Of a stretch of 54,887 nt of DNA, positions 1 through 7,491 are shown in pieces. A program made the translations under genes and the position numbers. Position 1 is the stretch's first letter. Each line of letters opens with the position of its first letter. Below the pieces are notes generated by a model, which was given only the letters and a program-made list of their open reading frames with translations, was not told where the DNA came from and did not search any database. This DNA is from Asaia bogorensis (GTDB lineage: Bacteria > Pseudomonadota > Alphaproteobacteria > Acetobacterales > Acetobacteraceae). The stretch is taken from positions 1 to 54,887 of the forward strand of contig CALQTN020000023.1 of assembly GCA_943333505.2 (NCBI GenBank). Reading direction: 5' to 3'.

Positions 1-398
1 CCGGCAAGGTTCGTATGGGTGCGATTTCCCAGACCCTCGCCACCGCTGATGCCGGCAAGGTTCGTATGGGTGCGATTTCCCAGACCCTCGCCACAGCCGA
101 TGCCGGCAAGGTTCGTATGGGTGCGATTTCCCAGACCCTCGCCACCGCTGATGCCGGCAAGGTTCGTATGGGTGCGATTTCCCAGACCCTCGCCACCGCT
201 GATGCCGGCAAGGTTCGTATGGGTGCGATTTCCCAGACCCTTGCCACAGCCGATGCCGGCAAGGTTCGTATGGGTGCGATTTCCCAGACCCTCGCCACCG
301 CTGATGCCGGCAAGGTCCGCATGGGTGCGATTTCCCAGACCCTTGCCACCGCTGATGCCGACAAAGTCCGCATGGGCGCGATTTCCCGCACCCTCTGA
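1..398. repeat. 51-bp tandem repeat array (minisatellite), right end
   Basis: Seven full copies of a 51-bp unit start at 1, 52, 103, 154, 205, 256 and 307, and a diverged eighth copy runs from 358 to 398. The unit begins ccggcaaggttcg. The left edge is outside the window, so the array may be longer. Copies 1 to 6 differ at only a few sites, while copies 7 and 8 diverge towards the right edge, as expected when the inside of an array is homogenised by recombination and the edge is not. The period is a multiple of three. Confidence 0.97.
3..398 (+). CDS. C-terminal part of a possible 17-residue-repeat protein (partial)
   Basis: This frame is open from the window edge and ends at TGA 396-398. 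It repeats the 17-residue unit MGAISQTLATADAGKVR about seven times. Differences between copies 1 to 7 are all synonymous in this frame (ctc/ctt, accgct/acagcc, gttcgt/gtccgc); amino acid changes (G to D, Q to R) appear only in the last copy. In the overlapping plus frame that starts at 19 the same differences change residues. An antisense frame (unit SAVARVWEIAPIRTLPA) shares the same wobble positions and fits almost as well, so strand is not certain. No family is recognised and the true start lies outside the window. Confidence 0.35.
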   Translation, partial: GKVRMGAISQTLATADAGKVRMGAISQTLATADAGKVRMGAISQTLATADAGKVRMGAISQTLATADAGKVRMGAISQTLATADAGKVRMGAISQTLATADAGKVRMGAISQTLATADADKVRMGAISRTL

Positions 399-499
399 TC
401 CCCTCGACGCCTCCAAATTCTTCGCCATACTGCGCAAAATCGGGAGCAACCCCGATTTTGCCGCGTTTGGTTGACGCGGTTCAGTCAAGGAATCCCGCC

Positions 500-1297
500 A
501 TGGACACCGAAACCGCCCCAGAAACCGCCCACGAGACCGTAGCCGCCACCCCGGTGCCGCGCATCGTTTTCAACCGCTTCATCCCATCCGCACGGTTTCC
601 GCAACGCGCCGACCGTTCCGCCGCCGGATCACTGCCAACCCGCGCCTTCCGCTATTGCGAGCCCGTCGCCGCCGCCTCGGCCTTCGGCTACTATGTTTTC
701 CCACCAATGGCGTTCTCACTCCGCTGGGACGGCACCGCGATCCGCTGGACCTATCCCGGCGCCGAGGACTGGATGCTCCTCACCGTTGCCCAGTTCCCCC
801 ATTTCGTCGCCGAATTCGACAGCCACGCCCCAGAAGAAATCCGCGGCTTTTCGCCCCCCTTCCTCGGCGCGCTGCAGGAGCCTGGCCATGTTCAGATGTG
901 GACCGGCATGGTCATGCGCACGGCACCTGGCTGGTCCGCCCTGGTCCGCCCGCCCGCCAACCTGCCGCACAAGGCCGGCATCGAACTCTATGAAGGCATC
1001 ATCGAAACCGACCACTGGTTCGGCCCGCTGATCACCAATTTCCGCATCAACCGCACCGACATCCCGATCGAGTTCGATCCGAACTTCCCGCTGCTGCAAG
1101 TCCAGGCCTTGCCGCGCGAAGCGCTCGCCGAGCCAGGGATGAATAATTACGAGCTGGTGCCGGATCTCACCGGCCTGCGGCCCGAGGATTGGGATGACTA
1201 TTACGATACCGTGGTACGACCGAATTCCGCCGAGAAACGCCCACGCGGGCAGTATGCGGCAGCGGCCCGGCGGCGGGCGAAAGGGGGCCAGGAGTAG
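500..1297 (+). CDS. DUF6065-like hypothetical protein
   Basis: A 265-residue cytoplasmic protein of unknown function. The order of motifs resembles DUF6065 proteins: an aromatic/proline core (YYVFPPMAFSLRWDG, about residues 61-75), then MRTAPGWSALVRPPAN, then GIIETDHW and a hydrophobic strand near FPLLQVQALP. The C-terminus is basic and disordered (AAAARRRAKGG). The ATG at 500 was chosen because AAGGAA at 487-492 gives a good ribosome-binding site; the frame is open further up to 458 without one. The gene stands alone between the repeat array and a convergent purC-like gene. No catalytic residues can be assigned; the family assignment rests on remembered motif similarity. Confidence 0.65.
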   Translation: MDTETAPETAHETVAATPVPRIVFNRFIPSARFPQRADRSAAGSLPTRAFRYCEPVAAASAFGYYVFPPMAFSLRWDGTAIRWTYPGAEDWMLLTVAQFPHFVAEFDSHAPEEIRGFSPPFLGALQEPGHVQMWTGMVMRTAPGWSALVRPPANLPHKAGIELYEGIIETDHWFGPLITNFRINRTDIPIEFDPNFPLLQVQALPREALAEPGMNNYELVPDLTGLRPEDWDDYYDTVVRPNSAEKRPRGQYAAAARRRAKGGQE

Positions 1298-1299
1298 GA

Positions 1300-1408
1300 A
1301 GGTGTTCTTTCTGTGACGTGTTGCCATTGGCGCAGGACTGAGGCGAGACCCCACGCCAACGGCAACACGTATTAAATTTGTTTTATTTCTTTGTTTTTAA
1401 ACAAAGAA
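1300..1408. repeat. Dispersed hairpin element, copy 1 (degenerate)
   Basis: Between convergent genes. The left A/T hairpin is truncated (ggaaggtgttctttctgtga). The central hairpin is intact: a 16-bp stem 1317-1332 / 1354-1369 (CGTGTTGCCATTGGCG with one mismatch), loop 21 nt. A right hairpin at 1387-1408 has a perfect 10-bp stem (ttctttgttt / aaacaaagaa). The right hairpin overlaps the stop codon and last codons of the leftward purC-like gene. It could act as a bidirectional terminator. Confidence 0.8.
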
Positions 1409-2398
1409 TCCGCTTAAATTCTTCCTAATTCGCTCCAAAACCGGCCCCACCGGCGCCACAAAAACCTGCCCGGTAATCATCTCATACGCCCGAATGTAAA
1501 CCTCCGACGTCGCTACAATGACCTCGCCCGGAATCTCCGGGATCGGATCATGATAAGGGTCACACCGCGCCACCACCCAGTTGCGGACATAGTCCTTGTC
1601 AAAACTTTCCGGCTTTTCTCCGGCCGCAAACCGCGCATTGTAGCTTGCGGCAAACCAATAGCGGCTGCTGTCCGGGGTATGGATTTCATCGGCAAGCACA
1701 ATGCGACCGACAGCATCGGTACCGAATTCATACTTCGTATCGACCAGGATCAACCCGCGCGCGGCCGCCATTTCCTGGCCGCGGGCAAACAGCGCCAGCG
1801 CATAACCAGAAACAATGTCCCATTGTGCCTGGGTCAGCAGTTTTTGCCCGATGATCTCAGCCACTGTCAGCGGCGCATCGTGGCCACCGTCAAATTCCTT
1901 GCTGGTCGGGGTGATAATCGGCGTCGGCAGTTTTTCGTTGTCGCGCATCCCATCGGGGAAAGTCATACCATACATCGTCCGCTGGCCGGCCTTGTACATC
2001 GGCAGGATCGACGTCCCGGTCGTCCCGGCCAGATAGCCGCGTACCACGATCTCAACCGGCAGAATATCAAGGCGCTGTCCGACCACCACGTTGGGATCGG
2101 GATAAGACAGCACATGGTTAGGGCAGATGTCGCCCGTGGCCTCAAACCAGAAGCGCGCGGTCTGGGTCAGCACCTGCCCCTTGCCGGGAATGGCGGCAAG
2201 GTTACGATCGAACGCGCTCAGACGGTCGGTTGAGATCAAAATTCGCCGGCCATCCGGCAAATCGTAGTTGTCGCGGACCTTGCCCCGGTAGTGGTTCGGA
2301 AGTTCGGGGATGGTTGCGTCATCAAGAACCTGCAAAATCTGCCGCTCCAATTGGACCGATCGCGGCTCGCCGCGGGCGATAGAGTAAAACAAAGGCAA
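1397..2398 (-). CDS. purC: Phosphoribosylaminoimidazole-succinocarboxamide (SAICAR) synthase, long form
   Basis: Condenses CAIR with aspartate, using ATP, in de novo purine synthesis. The 333-residue product has the nucleotide-binding start GKVRDNYDL (about residues 39-47), [29 protein letters not shown] and [12 protein letters not shown], all typical of the family. It is about 80 residues longer than the second, operon-borne PurC at 45344, and belongs to the longer, eukaryote-like or alternative bacterial type. The start used is TTG, preceded by AAAGAG; no ATG is available and the frame remains open upstream with a protein-like sequence, so the N-terminus is uncertain. The last residues (FFV) and the stop are provided by the hairpin of a dispersed repeat. 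It lies 80 bp downstream of mobA. Confidence 0.85.
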   Translation of the reverse strand: MPLFYSIARGEPRSVQLERQILQVLDDATIPELPNHYRGKVRDNYDLPDGRRILISTDRLSAFDRNLAAIPGKGQVLTQTARFWFEATGDICPNHVLSYPDPNVVVGQRLDILPVEIVVRGYLAGTTGTSILPMYKAGQRTMYGMTFPDGMRDNEKLPTPIITPTSKEFDGGHDAPLTVAEIIGQKLLTQAQWDIVSGYALALFARGQEMAAARGLILVDTKYEFGTDAVGRIVLADEIHTPDSSRYWFAASYNARFAAGEKPESFDKDYVRNWVVARCDPYHDPIPEIPGEVIVATSEVYIRAYEMITGQVFVAPVGPVLERIRKNLSGFFV

Positions 2399-2478
2399 GC
2401 CACTCTTTACCAGCCCAGACAGATCTTTGCGATGGGCAGCCGGCTGATAATAGGGCCCGAGCAGGATTTCGGCGAAGG

Positions 2479-3099
2479 TTAAGGCCGCGCGGTGGTCGGG
2501 TAAAGTGCGATCAGCGCCTCGGCGGCCGCCAGATCCTCGGGGCGGTTGACGTTGAAGAACGGATCGAATGGAACCGCAGCGAAGTCGATTGCCGCGATAC
2601 CGTGGCGGGCGGTGAAGGCATCAATTTTGCGCTCGCCGCCGCGCAAGGCGGTTTCCAGTGCATCGGCGAGGGCCACCGGCCACAAGCCGATCACCGGATG
2701 GGACCAGCCTGCCGACGCCGCACACGCCAAAGGCTGCCCGCCGCGCCCGGCCAGCAGTCGCGCCACGAGGTCGCCCGGCAGAAACGGCGTGTCGGTCGGC
2801 ACCGACAGCACGTCCGTCGCACTGGGATGGGTCGCCTGCGCCCAGCGCAGCCCGGCAAGAATGCCAGCCAGCGGGCCTGGAAAATCAGGCAACGGGTCCG
2901 CGATAATCGGCAAACCGAACGCGGCCAGCCGCGCGGCATCGCCATTGGCGTTGAGCACCATCGCTGATACCTGGGGCGCGACGCGGTCGATTGCATGTGC
3001 CAACAACGTGCGGCCCGCGAGCGTCCGCAACGGCTTATCGCCGCCGCCCATGCGCTGGCCGCGCCCGCCGGCCAATAAAACCGCGACTATTTCGGACAG
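2479..3099 (-). CDS. mobA: Molybdenum cofactor guanylyltransferase
   Basis: Transfers GMP to molybdopterin to form the guanine dinucleotide cofactor of molybdoenzymes. The nucleotidyltransferase signature [17 protein letters not shown] is at the N-terminus, followed by a [13 protein letters not shown] segment, [10 protein letters not shown] around the metal site, and a C-terminal NVNRPEDL. From the proposed start the product is 206 residues, normal for MobA. No ATG, GTG or TTG lies at the expected position: CTG at 3097-3099 (reading [12 protein letters not shown]) follows GGGGG by four bases and overlaps the end of the upstream lipoprotein gene by 13 bases. A GTG at 3228 would add an unlikely basic extension. 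Confidence 0.88.
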   Translation of the reverse strand: MSEIVAVLLAGGRGQRMGGGDKPLRTLAGRTLLAHAIDRVAPQVSAMVLNANGDAARLAAFGLPIIADPLPDFPGPLAGILAGLRWAQATHPSATDVLSVPTDTPFLPGDLVARLLAGRGGQPLACAASAGWSHPVIGLWPVALADALETALRGGERKIDAFTARHGIAAIDFAAVPFDPFFNVNRPEDLAAAEALIALYPTTARP

Positions 3100-3566
3100 G
3101 GCGCCCCCGATGCGCCGGCAACCGGCTCCAACGTCGCATCGGCCACCAGTTGCGCCGCTGTCGCGTCGGTCTGGAACTGGGTTGCCCCGCCGCTTTCGTC
3201 GAACCACGGCGCGGCACGGCCAGTCCACACCAGCAGCGGCGCTTTCACCCGGTAGGTCGTATAGGCAAGCTGATCGCAGCTATAGGGCAGCGCCCGCGCG
3301 GAATAACCGGCATTCTTTGGGCTGAAAAATCGACCATGTTGGCTTCCGAAGCGATCCAGCAACACCCCAGGTGGCAGAATGATCGGAATAGGCGAAGCCG
3401 CGAACCCATCGGCCGGCGGCCAGTTGATCGTGCCTGCGCTGTCAATCCATTTGACCGCCAATGTCGGCCGCAAAGGCGGCACCAAGGCGGTGCGCGGCGC
3501 TTCGGGGCCTGCACAGCCGCCGAGCATGATAGCGGCAAGCCAGAAGGCGCGTTTCTGCACGGGCAT
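3087..3566 (-). CDS. Lipoprotein with TNT-type (NAD glycohydrolase) domain
   Basis: A 159-residue protein with a signal peptide ending in lipobox MLGGC (Cys18), so probably lipid-anchored after export. The rest resembles the tuberculosis necrotizing toxin (TNT, formerly DUF4237) fold: WPPADGF (49-55), GVLLDRFG (67-74), GRFFSP (78-83), RALP (91-94), YTTYRVKAPLLV, then APWFDESGGATQF (119-131), whose Gln130 sits where TNT has a functional glutamine. Known TNT domains hydrolyse NAD. No neighbouring TNT immunity gene is obvious. The ATG at 3566 follows GGGAG closely; a TTG at 3575 is the alternative. It is the first gene of a leftward set with mobA and the purC-like gene. Confidence 0.75.
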   Translation of the reverse strand: MPVQKRAFWLAAIMLGGCAGPEAPRTALVPPLRPTLAVKWIDSAGTINWPPADGFAASPIPIILPPGVLLDRFGSQHGRFFSPKNAGYSARALPYSCDQLAYTTYRVKAPLLVWTGRAAPWFDESGGATQFQTDATAAQLVADATLEPVAGASGAPCPK

Positions 3567-3698
3567 TGCTCCCAATAGATTATCCCGAGAGTTTGCCGAC
3601 CATCCTTGCGCCGTGCAACTGTCGTTTCACCCTGCTTGTCGCGGTTTTGTAAGAACACGAAAGGCATTCTGACCTTGGCGGGGCAAGGACATCTGGCA

Positions 3699-4295
3699 AT
3701 GCAGACAGCGTATTTCCCTTGGTTTTGGCGTGGCATGCTGGCGTGCCTGATTACCTCTGGATTTGCCATCCCCAGTGTGGATGCAAAATTAGTCTACACC
3801 GCCGCCCCATTTCGCAGCGGACAGGTCATCCTACGTGTGCAAGGCGTTGTCGATCCGGGGGACGCCGGCCGCTTGCATGCAGCCCTTGGCCGCGCGGCAG
3901 CCTACGGTCAGATTGCCTCAATCACCTTCGACAGCCCAGGCGGCAACGTCGCGGAAGGGATCGCATTGGCGCGGGAGGTTCGCCGCAGTGGCCTGCCTTT
4001 GGTGGTGGCCGGGCGGCAAACCTGTGCGTCGATCTGCTTTCTGATCTTCGCCGCAGCCCAGGTGCGCTATGTCGCGCGAACCGCGCGGGTCGGGGTGCAT
4101 AGCGCATCGGACCAAAGCGGTCGCGAGTCTGCCGGATCGTTCGCCGCCACCACCGCCCTTGCTCGCGCCGCGGCCGGGTACGGCGTGCCGAGCGAAATTC
4201 TCGGTAAAATGGTCGCAACTGAACCTGGGCGTATGGCCTGGCTGACCGACTCCGATCTCGCCTCGATGGGCGTGGTGCAATACGATCCCGATTGA
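3699..4295 (+). CDS. Periplasmic ClpP/crotonase-fold protein (COG3904-like)
   Basis: A 198-residue exported protein with an N-terminal signal peptide (MQTAYFPWFWRGMLACLI..., cleavage near SVDA). The body shows the ClpP-like features ITFDSPGGNVAEGIALAREVR (in two blocks: the SPGGN oxyanion region, and the following helix), then CASICFLIFAA with a serine at the place of the ClpP nucleophile, then RVGVHSA with a histidine at the usual spacing. It may be a small periplasmic serine peptidase or an inactive relative. The ATG at 3699 has AAGGA at 3685-3689. It is divergent from the TNT lipoprotein gene and leads a four-gene rightward group. Confidence 0.75.
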   Translation: MQTAYFPWFWRGMLACLITSGFAIPSVDAKLVYTAAPFRSGQVILRVQGVVDPGDAGRLHAALGRAAAYGQIASITFDSPGGNVAEGIALAREVRRSGLPLVVAGRQTCASICFLIFAAAQVRYVARTARVGVHSASDQSGRESAGSFAATTALARAAAGYGVPSEILGKMVATEPGRMAWLTDSDLASMGVVQYDPD

Positions 4296-4313
4296 ACTGG
4301 ATCGGATGATACA

Positions 4314-4922
4314 ATGGCGGCGCGGGTTCATATCACCGGAGCATCAGGAGCAGGTGTGACAACGCTGGGCCGCGCGCTGGCGGCGGCGCTGCATGTGACC
4401 GTGCTCGATACCGATGATTTCTACTGGATGCCAACCTCTCCGCCCTACCAGACCGTCTGCCCGCCGGCGGAACGCCTTGCCCTGCTCTCGGAGGCGATGG
4501 ACACCGCTGGTCAGTTCGTCTCCTCCGGATCCCTCGATGGCTGGGGCGATCCGCTCATCCCCCGCTTCACGACGGTCATCTTTATCCGCACCGCGACCGA
4601 ACTGCGCCTGGCACGGTTGCGGGCGCGGGAAGCCGGCGTCTTCGGTGCCGCCGCCCTCGCGCCGGGTGGGGCGCATCATAACGACCACGAGGCCTTCATT
4701 GACTGGGCGTCCGGCTATGATCGCGGCTTGCAAAGCGGGCGCAACCTACAACGCCATATTGCCTGGATCGCTACCTTGCCTTGCCCGGTCTTGACCTTGG
4801 ACGGCGCACGGCCGATTGCGGAGTTGCTGGCGACGACGCTGGCGTTTCTGTCCAGGCAAGATCATCGTCCGATCGGCTTGCCTATGCGATCGGACAAAGA
4901 TGATCGTGGAACCGAGAGCTAG
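4314..4922 (+). CDS. P-loop nucleotide kinase-like ATPase
   Basis: A 202-residue cytoplasmic protein with a Walker A motif GASGAGVTT (residues 8-16), followed by DTDDFYW, as seen in small adenylate-kinase-like or uridine-kinase-like proteins that bind a nucleotide or metabolite. A hydrophobic strand (TTVIFIRTA) precedes LRLARLRAREA, a lid-like basic helix. The substrate cannot be named. The last ~20 residues (from RQDHRPIG on) are encoded by a DNA hairpin at 4860-4905, so the C-terminal tail may have been added or changed by a palindromic insertion. The start is ATG 4314, 18 bp after the preceding stop; the next gene begins 12 bp downstream. Confidence 0.7.
   Translation: MAARVHITGASGAGVTTLGRALAAALHVTVLDTDDFYWMPTSPPYQTVCPPAERLALLSEAMDTAGQFVSSGSLDGWGDPLIPRFTTVIFIRTATELRLARLRAREAGVFGAAALAPGGAHHNDHEAFIDWASGYDRGLQSGRNLQRHIAWIATLPCPVLTLDGARPIAELLATTLAFLSRQDHRPIGLPMRSDKDDRGTES
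4860..4905. repeat. Imperfect palindrome inside a gene 3' end
   Basis: Arms 4860-4875 (gatcatcgtccgatcg) and 4887-4905 (cgatcggac, aaa bulge, gatgatc) pair over 16 bases around an 11-base loop. No T-run follows, so it is not a classical terminator. Confidence 0.75.
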
Positions 4923-4934
4923 AGGGAAAACCTG

Positions 4935-6071
4935 ATGCCCGACCTACTGCCCAGCCAACGCGCGTTGTTCGACATTCCCGAAGATGTCACCTACCTCAAC
5001 GCCGCCGCCTTCACCCCGGTGCCGCGTAGCGTGCGTGAAGCAGGGGAACTGGGCGTGCTGACCAAGGCGACCCCGTGGACCCCAGCTTTGGGTGAAACCG
5101 AAGCCTGGGCCGAGCGCGCCCGCACCGCCGCCGCCCGCCTGATCGGTGCCAACGCTGACGACATCGCCATCACCGGCGCGGTCAGCCACGGCATTGCCAC
5201 GGCTGCTAAGAATCTGAAAATCCCGGGCGGCAGCCGGGTGCTGATGATCGAGGGCGAATTTCCATCGCTCGCGCTGGCCTGGCCCGAACTGGCGCGCGCC
5301 GCCAATGCATCGGTTGAGATGGTGAAGCGGCCCGCCAATGGCGACTGGACCGCCGCTTTGCTGGAAGCAATCAACCGTCCCGGCGCGCCTCCGGTCGGGC
5401 TCGCGGCCCTCACACCAACCCATTGGAGCGATGGCGCGTTGATCGATTTGGCGCTTGTGGTGGCCGAACTTCGCAAACAGGGCGCATTGGTGGTGATTGA
5501 CGCAACCCAGGGCGTCGGTGTGCTCGACATCGATGTCGCCGCGCTCGCGCCTGATTTTCTCGCCTTCCCAACCTATAAATGGGTGCTTGGCCCCTACAGC
5601 CTTGCCTTTCTCTATGCCGCCCCCAACCGCCAGGACGGCGTGCCGCTCGAAAATCACGGCGCGACCCGCCAGGCCGATGGCGGCATGCGCCCGACCGCAC
5701 GCCGCTATGACCGCGGCGAGTATCGTGACCCGATTGGCCTGCCGATGGCGGTGACCGGGATGGAACAGGTGCTCGCCTGGGGCACCGCCGCGGTGGCCGC
5801 ACGATTGCGCGGCCTGACCAACGCGCTCGCCGACGCGGTCGCCGACATTGCAGGCATCGAGATGCTTCCCGCTGGCTTGCGCGCCCCGCACGTGCTTGGG
5901 TTGCGTTTCGAGGGCGGCATGAAGCTTGGCCTGGTCGTGGCCCTCGCGGCCCATAACGTCCATGTCGCCGATCGCCAGGGCGTACTGCGGGTCAGCCCGC
6001 ATGTCTATAACGACGACATCGATGTTACGCGCTTCGCCACCGCCCTCCGCACTTGCCTCGCGGCCGGGTGA
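4935..6071 (+). CDS. Class V aminotransferase-fold PLP enzyme
   Basis: A 378-residue pyridoxal-phosphate enzyme of the cysteine desulfurase / kynureninase / isopenicillin N epimerase group. It begins with YLNAAAFTPVP, typical of this group, and has a PLP ring-binding region near TGAVSHGIATAAKNL, the aspartate in VVIDATQGVGVL, and the Schiff-base lysine in FPTYKWVLGPY (about residue 215). A C-terminal RVSPHVYNDDIDVTRF matches the group's substrate-carboxylate region. There is no cysteine in a desulfurase loop, so cysteine desulfurase activity is unlikely. ATG 4935 follows GAGGGA. It sits between the kinase-like gene and msrA in one rightward group; substrate unknown. Confidence 0.85.
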   Translation: MPDLLPSQRALFDIPEDVTYLNAAAFTPVPRSVREAGELGVLTKATPWTPALGETEAWAERARTAAARLIGANADDIAITGAVSHGIATAAKNLKIPGGSRVLMIEGEFPSLALAWPELARAANASVEMVKRPANGDWTAALLEAINRPGAPPVGLAALTPTHWSDGALIDLALVVAELRKQGALVVIDATQGVGVLDIDVAALAPDFLAFPTYKWVLGPYSLAFLYAAPNRQDGVPLENHGATRQADGGMRPTARRYDRGEYRDPIGLPMAVTGMEQVLAWGTAAVAARLRGLTNALADAVADIAGIEMLPAGLRAPHVLGLRFEGGMKLGLVVALAAHNVHVADRQGVLRVSPHVYNDDIDVTRFATALRTCLAAG

Positions 6072-6108
6072 TCCCCATCCTATGGGCTAATCGGTGGGAG
6101 CAAATTTG

Positions 6109-6645
6109 ATGGCGAGCGAAGTGGCGACGTTGGGCGGCGGCTGTTTCTGGTGTCTCGAAGCGGTCTATCTTGGCCTGCGCGGGGTCAGCGCGGTCATGTC
6201 AGGCTATGCCGGCGGGCATCTGGAAAACCCGAGCTACGAAGAAGTCTGCGGCAAACGCACCGGCCATGCCGAAGTGGTTCAGGTGACCTTCGATCCCACC
6301 GTGATCAGCTACGAAGACCTGCTGCGGATATTATTCACCATCCACGACCCCACCACCAAGGACCGCCAGGGCCACGATGTCGGGCCGCAATACCGCTCCA
6401 TCATCATGGCCCATGATGATGCCCAAAAAGCCAGCGCACGGACAATTATGGCCGAGATCGCCGCGGAAGGCATCTGGCGCGATCCGCTGGTGACCGAACT
6501 GGTGCCACTCACGAAATTCTGGCCGGCCGAGCCCGAGCATCATAATTATTTCGCCCGCAATCCCTATACCGGATATTGTCAGGCGGTGGTGGCGCCGAAG
6601 GTTATAAAGTTTCGCAAGAGTTTCTCGGAAAGGCTAAAAGCTTAG
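6109..6645 (+). CDS. msrA: Peptide methionine sulfoxide reductase A
   Basis: Reduces methionine-S-sulfoxide in proteins, using thioredoxin. The 178-residue protein has the catalytic motif GGCFWC near the N-terminus (residues 10-15), EVCGKRTGHAEVVQV, a PQYRS segment, the EPEHHNYF motif and a resolving cysteine in NPYTGYC. Length is normal. ATG 6109 is preceded by GGGAG at 6096-6100; the frame opens slightly earlier without a better site. The gene ends directly in a strong bidirectional hairpin shared with the convergent methyltransferase gene. Confidence 0.95.
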   Translation: MASEVATLGGGCFWCLEAVYLGLRGVSAVMSGYAGGHLENPSYEEVCGKRTGHAEVVQVTFDPTVISYEDLLRILFTIHDPTTKDRQGHDVGPQYRSIIMAHDDAQKASARTIMAEIAAEGIWRDPLVTELVPLTKFWPAEPEHHNYFARNPYTGYCQAVVAPKVIKFRKSFSERLKA

Positions 6646-6684
6646 GCAAGTTGTTCTTTTTTTTCACACAAAGAACAACTTGCC
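6645..6684. terminator. Bidirectional terminator-like hairpin
   Basis: Perfect 15-bp stem 6645-6659 (ggcaagttgttcttt) with 6670-6684, loop of 10. It begins in the msrA stop codon, lies between convergent genes and carries the gttcttt...aaagaac core also found in the dispersed hairpin element, of which it may be a rearranged relative. Confidence 0.8.
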
Positions 6685-6695
6685 TCCCCCTCCCG

Positions 6696-7478
6696 TCAAC
6701 TCGGTTTGGCAACAATTAGCATGTGCCAGCCAAACCGCCGCTCCAGTGCCGCGAACATCGCGGCAGGCATCGCCGCAAACCAGGGCTGCAACTCGTATTC
6801 GTAGTTCAAATATTTCTCGATCACATAGGGGAAGATATGCACCTGGGTGATCGAGACAGCTCCGAAATCATTGGCCCGTAGCAAAGCGCGGGCCTCGGTT
6901 TGGGTGTAGGTATTGGCGATCGGGCACCCGGACTGGGCCTCGGGGTGGTCGAATCCGGCCTCGATCATGCAATCCTTCCAGCTGTCGCGGGCGTAAAGCA
7001 TCAGCCGAAACTCGCCGTTGGGTCGGATCGCGCGGCGGGCCTGACGGATGATCGCGTCGGGGTCGGGCGTATGGTGGATAACCCCGAAGGCGTAGATCAG
7101 ATCGAAGCTCGCCTGGCGGACATGCTCGCTGAGGTGCTCTGCATTGGCCTGGATCAGATTGCCATACACGCCAAAGGTCTCAAAGCGCTGGCGGGCGAGG
7201 TCGAGGCTCGCCTTGGACAGCTCAATCCCGGTGTACTCCGCCCCAGCACGTGCGAAGTTCACTGCATCGGTGCCGATGCCGCAGCCAATTTCGAGCACTC
7301 GCTTGTCATGCCAGCGGCCAAAATCGGCGAAGCCAGGGATATGCGGTTCGATGAAGTATTTTCGCGCCTCGACCTCGTCAAAATAGGTTCGGCTGCCGAT
7401 TTTGGCCGCCGAGTGGCGAATATTGCACGGCCGGCGGTTCCAGTATTCGGCGACGGTTTCGATTGTGGCAGCAGACAT
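6696..7478 (-). CDS. SAM-dependent class I methyltransferase
   Basis: A 260-residue methyltransferase. Motif I VLEIGCGIGTDAVNFARAGA (about residues 64-83) binds S-adenosylmethionine, YTGIELSKASL provides the acidic loop, and FDLIYAFGVIHHTPDPDAI is a typical motif IV/post-region. The start YWNRRPCNIRHS, followed by YFDEVEARKYF, is seen in methyltransferases acting on small molecules or sugars in biosynthetic clusters; the substrate is unknown. The ATG at 7478 is used, 13 bases beyond the CopD-like stop; an upstream TTG at 7508 would overlap that gene. It is the last gene of a leftward run with the CopD-like and ParA-like genes. Confidence 0.85.
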   Translation of the reverse strand: MSAATIETVAEYWNRRPCNIRHSAAKIGSRTYFDEVEARKYFIEPHIPGFADFGRWHDKRVLEIGCGIGTDAVNFARAGAEYTGIELSKASLDLARQRFETFGVYGNLIQANAEHLSEHVRQASFDLIYAFGVIHHTPDPDAIIRQARRAIRPNGEFRLMLYARDSWKDCMIEAGFDHPEAQSGCPIANTYTQTEARALLRANDFGAVSITQVHIFPYVIEKYLNYEYELQPWFAAMPAAMFAALERRFGWHMLIVAKPS

Positions 7479-7491
7479 TGCGGGGCGTGCC

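Noticed and set aside
1-398. CRISPR array
   Set aside because: Repeat copies touch each other with no unique spacers, and no cas genes are near.
19-474. 151-residue Pro/Arg-rich frame across the repeat
   Set aside because: Repeat differences alter residues in this frame, and it is an offset of the better frame ending at 398.
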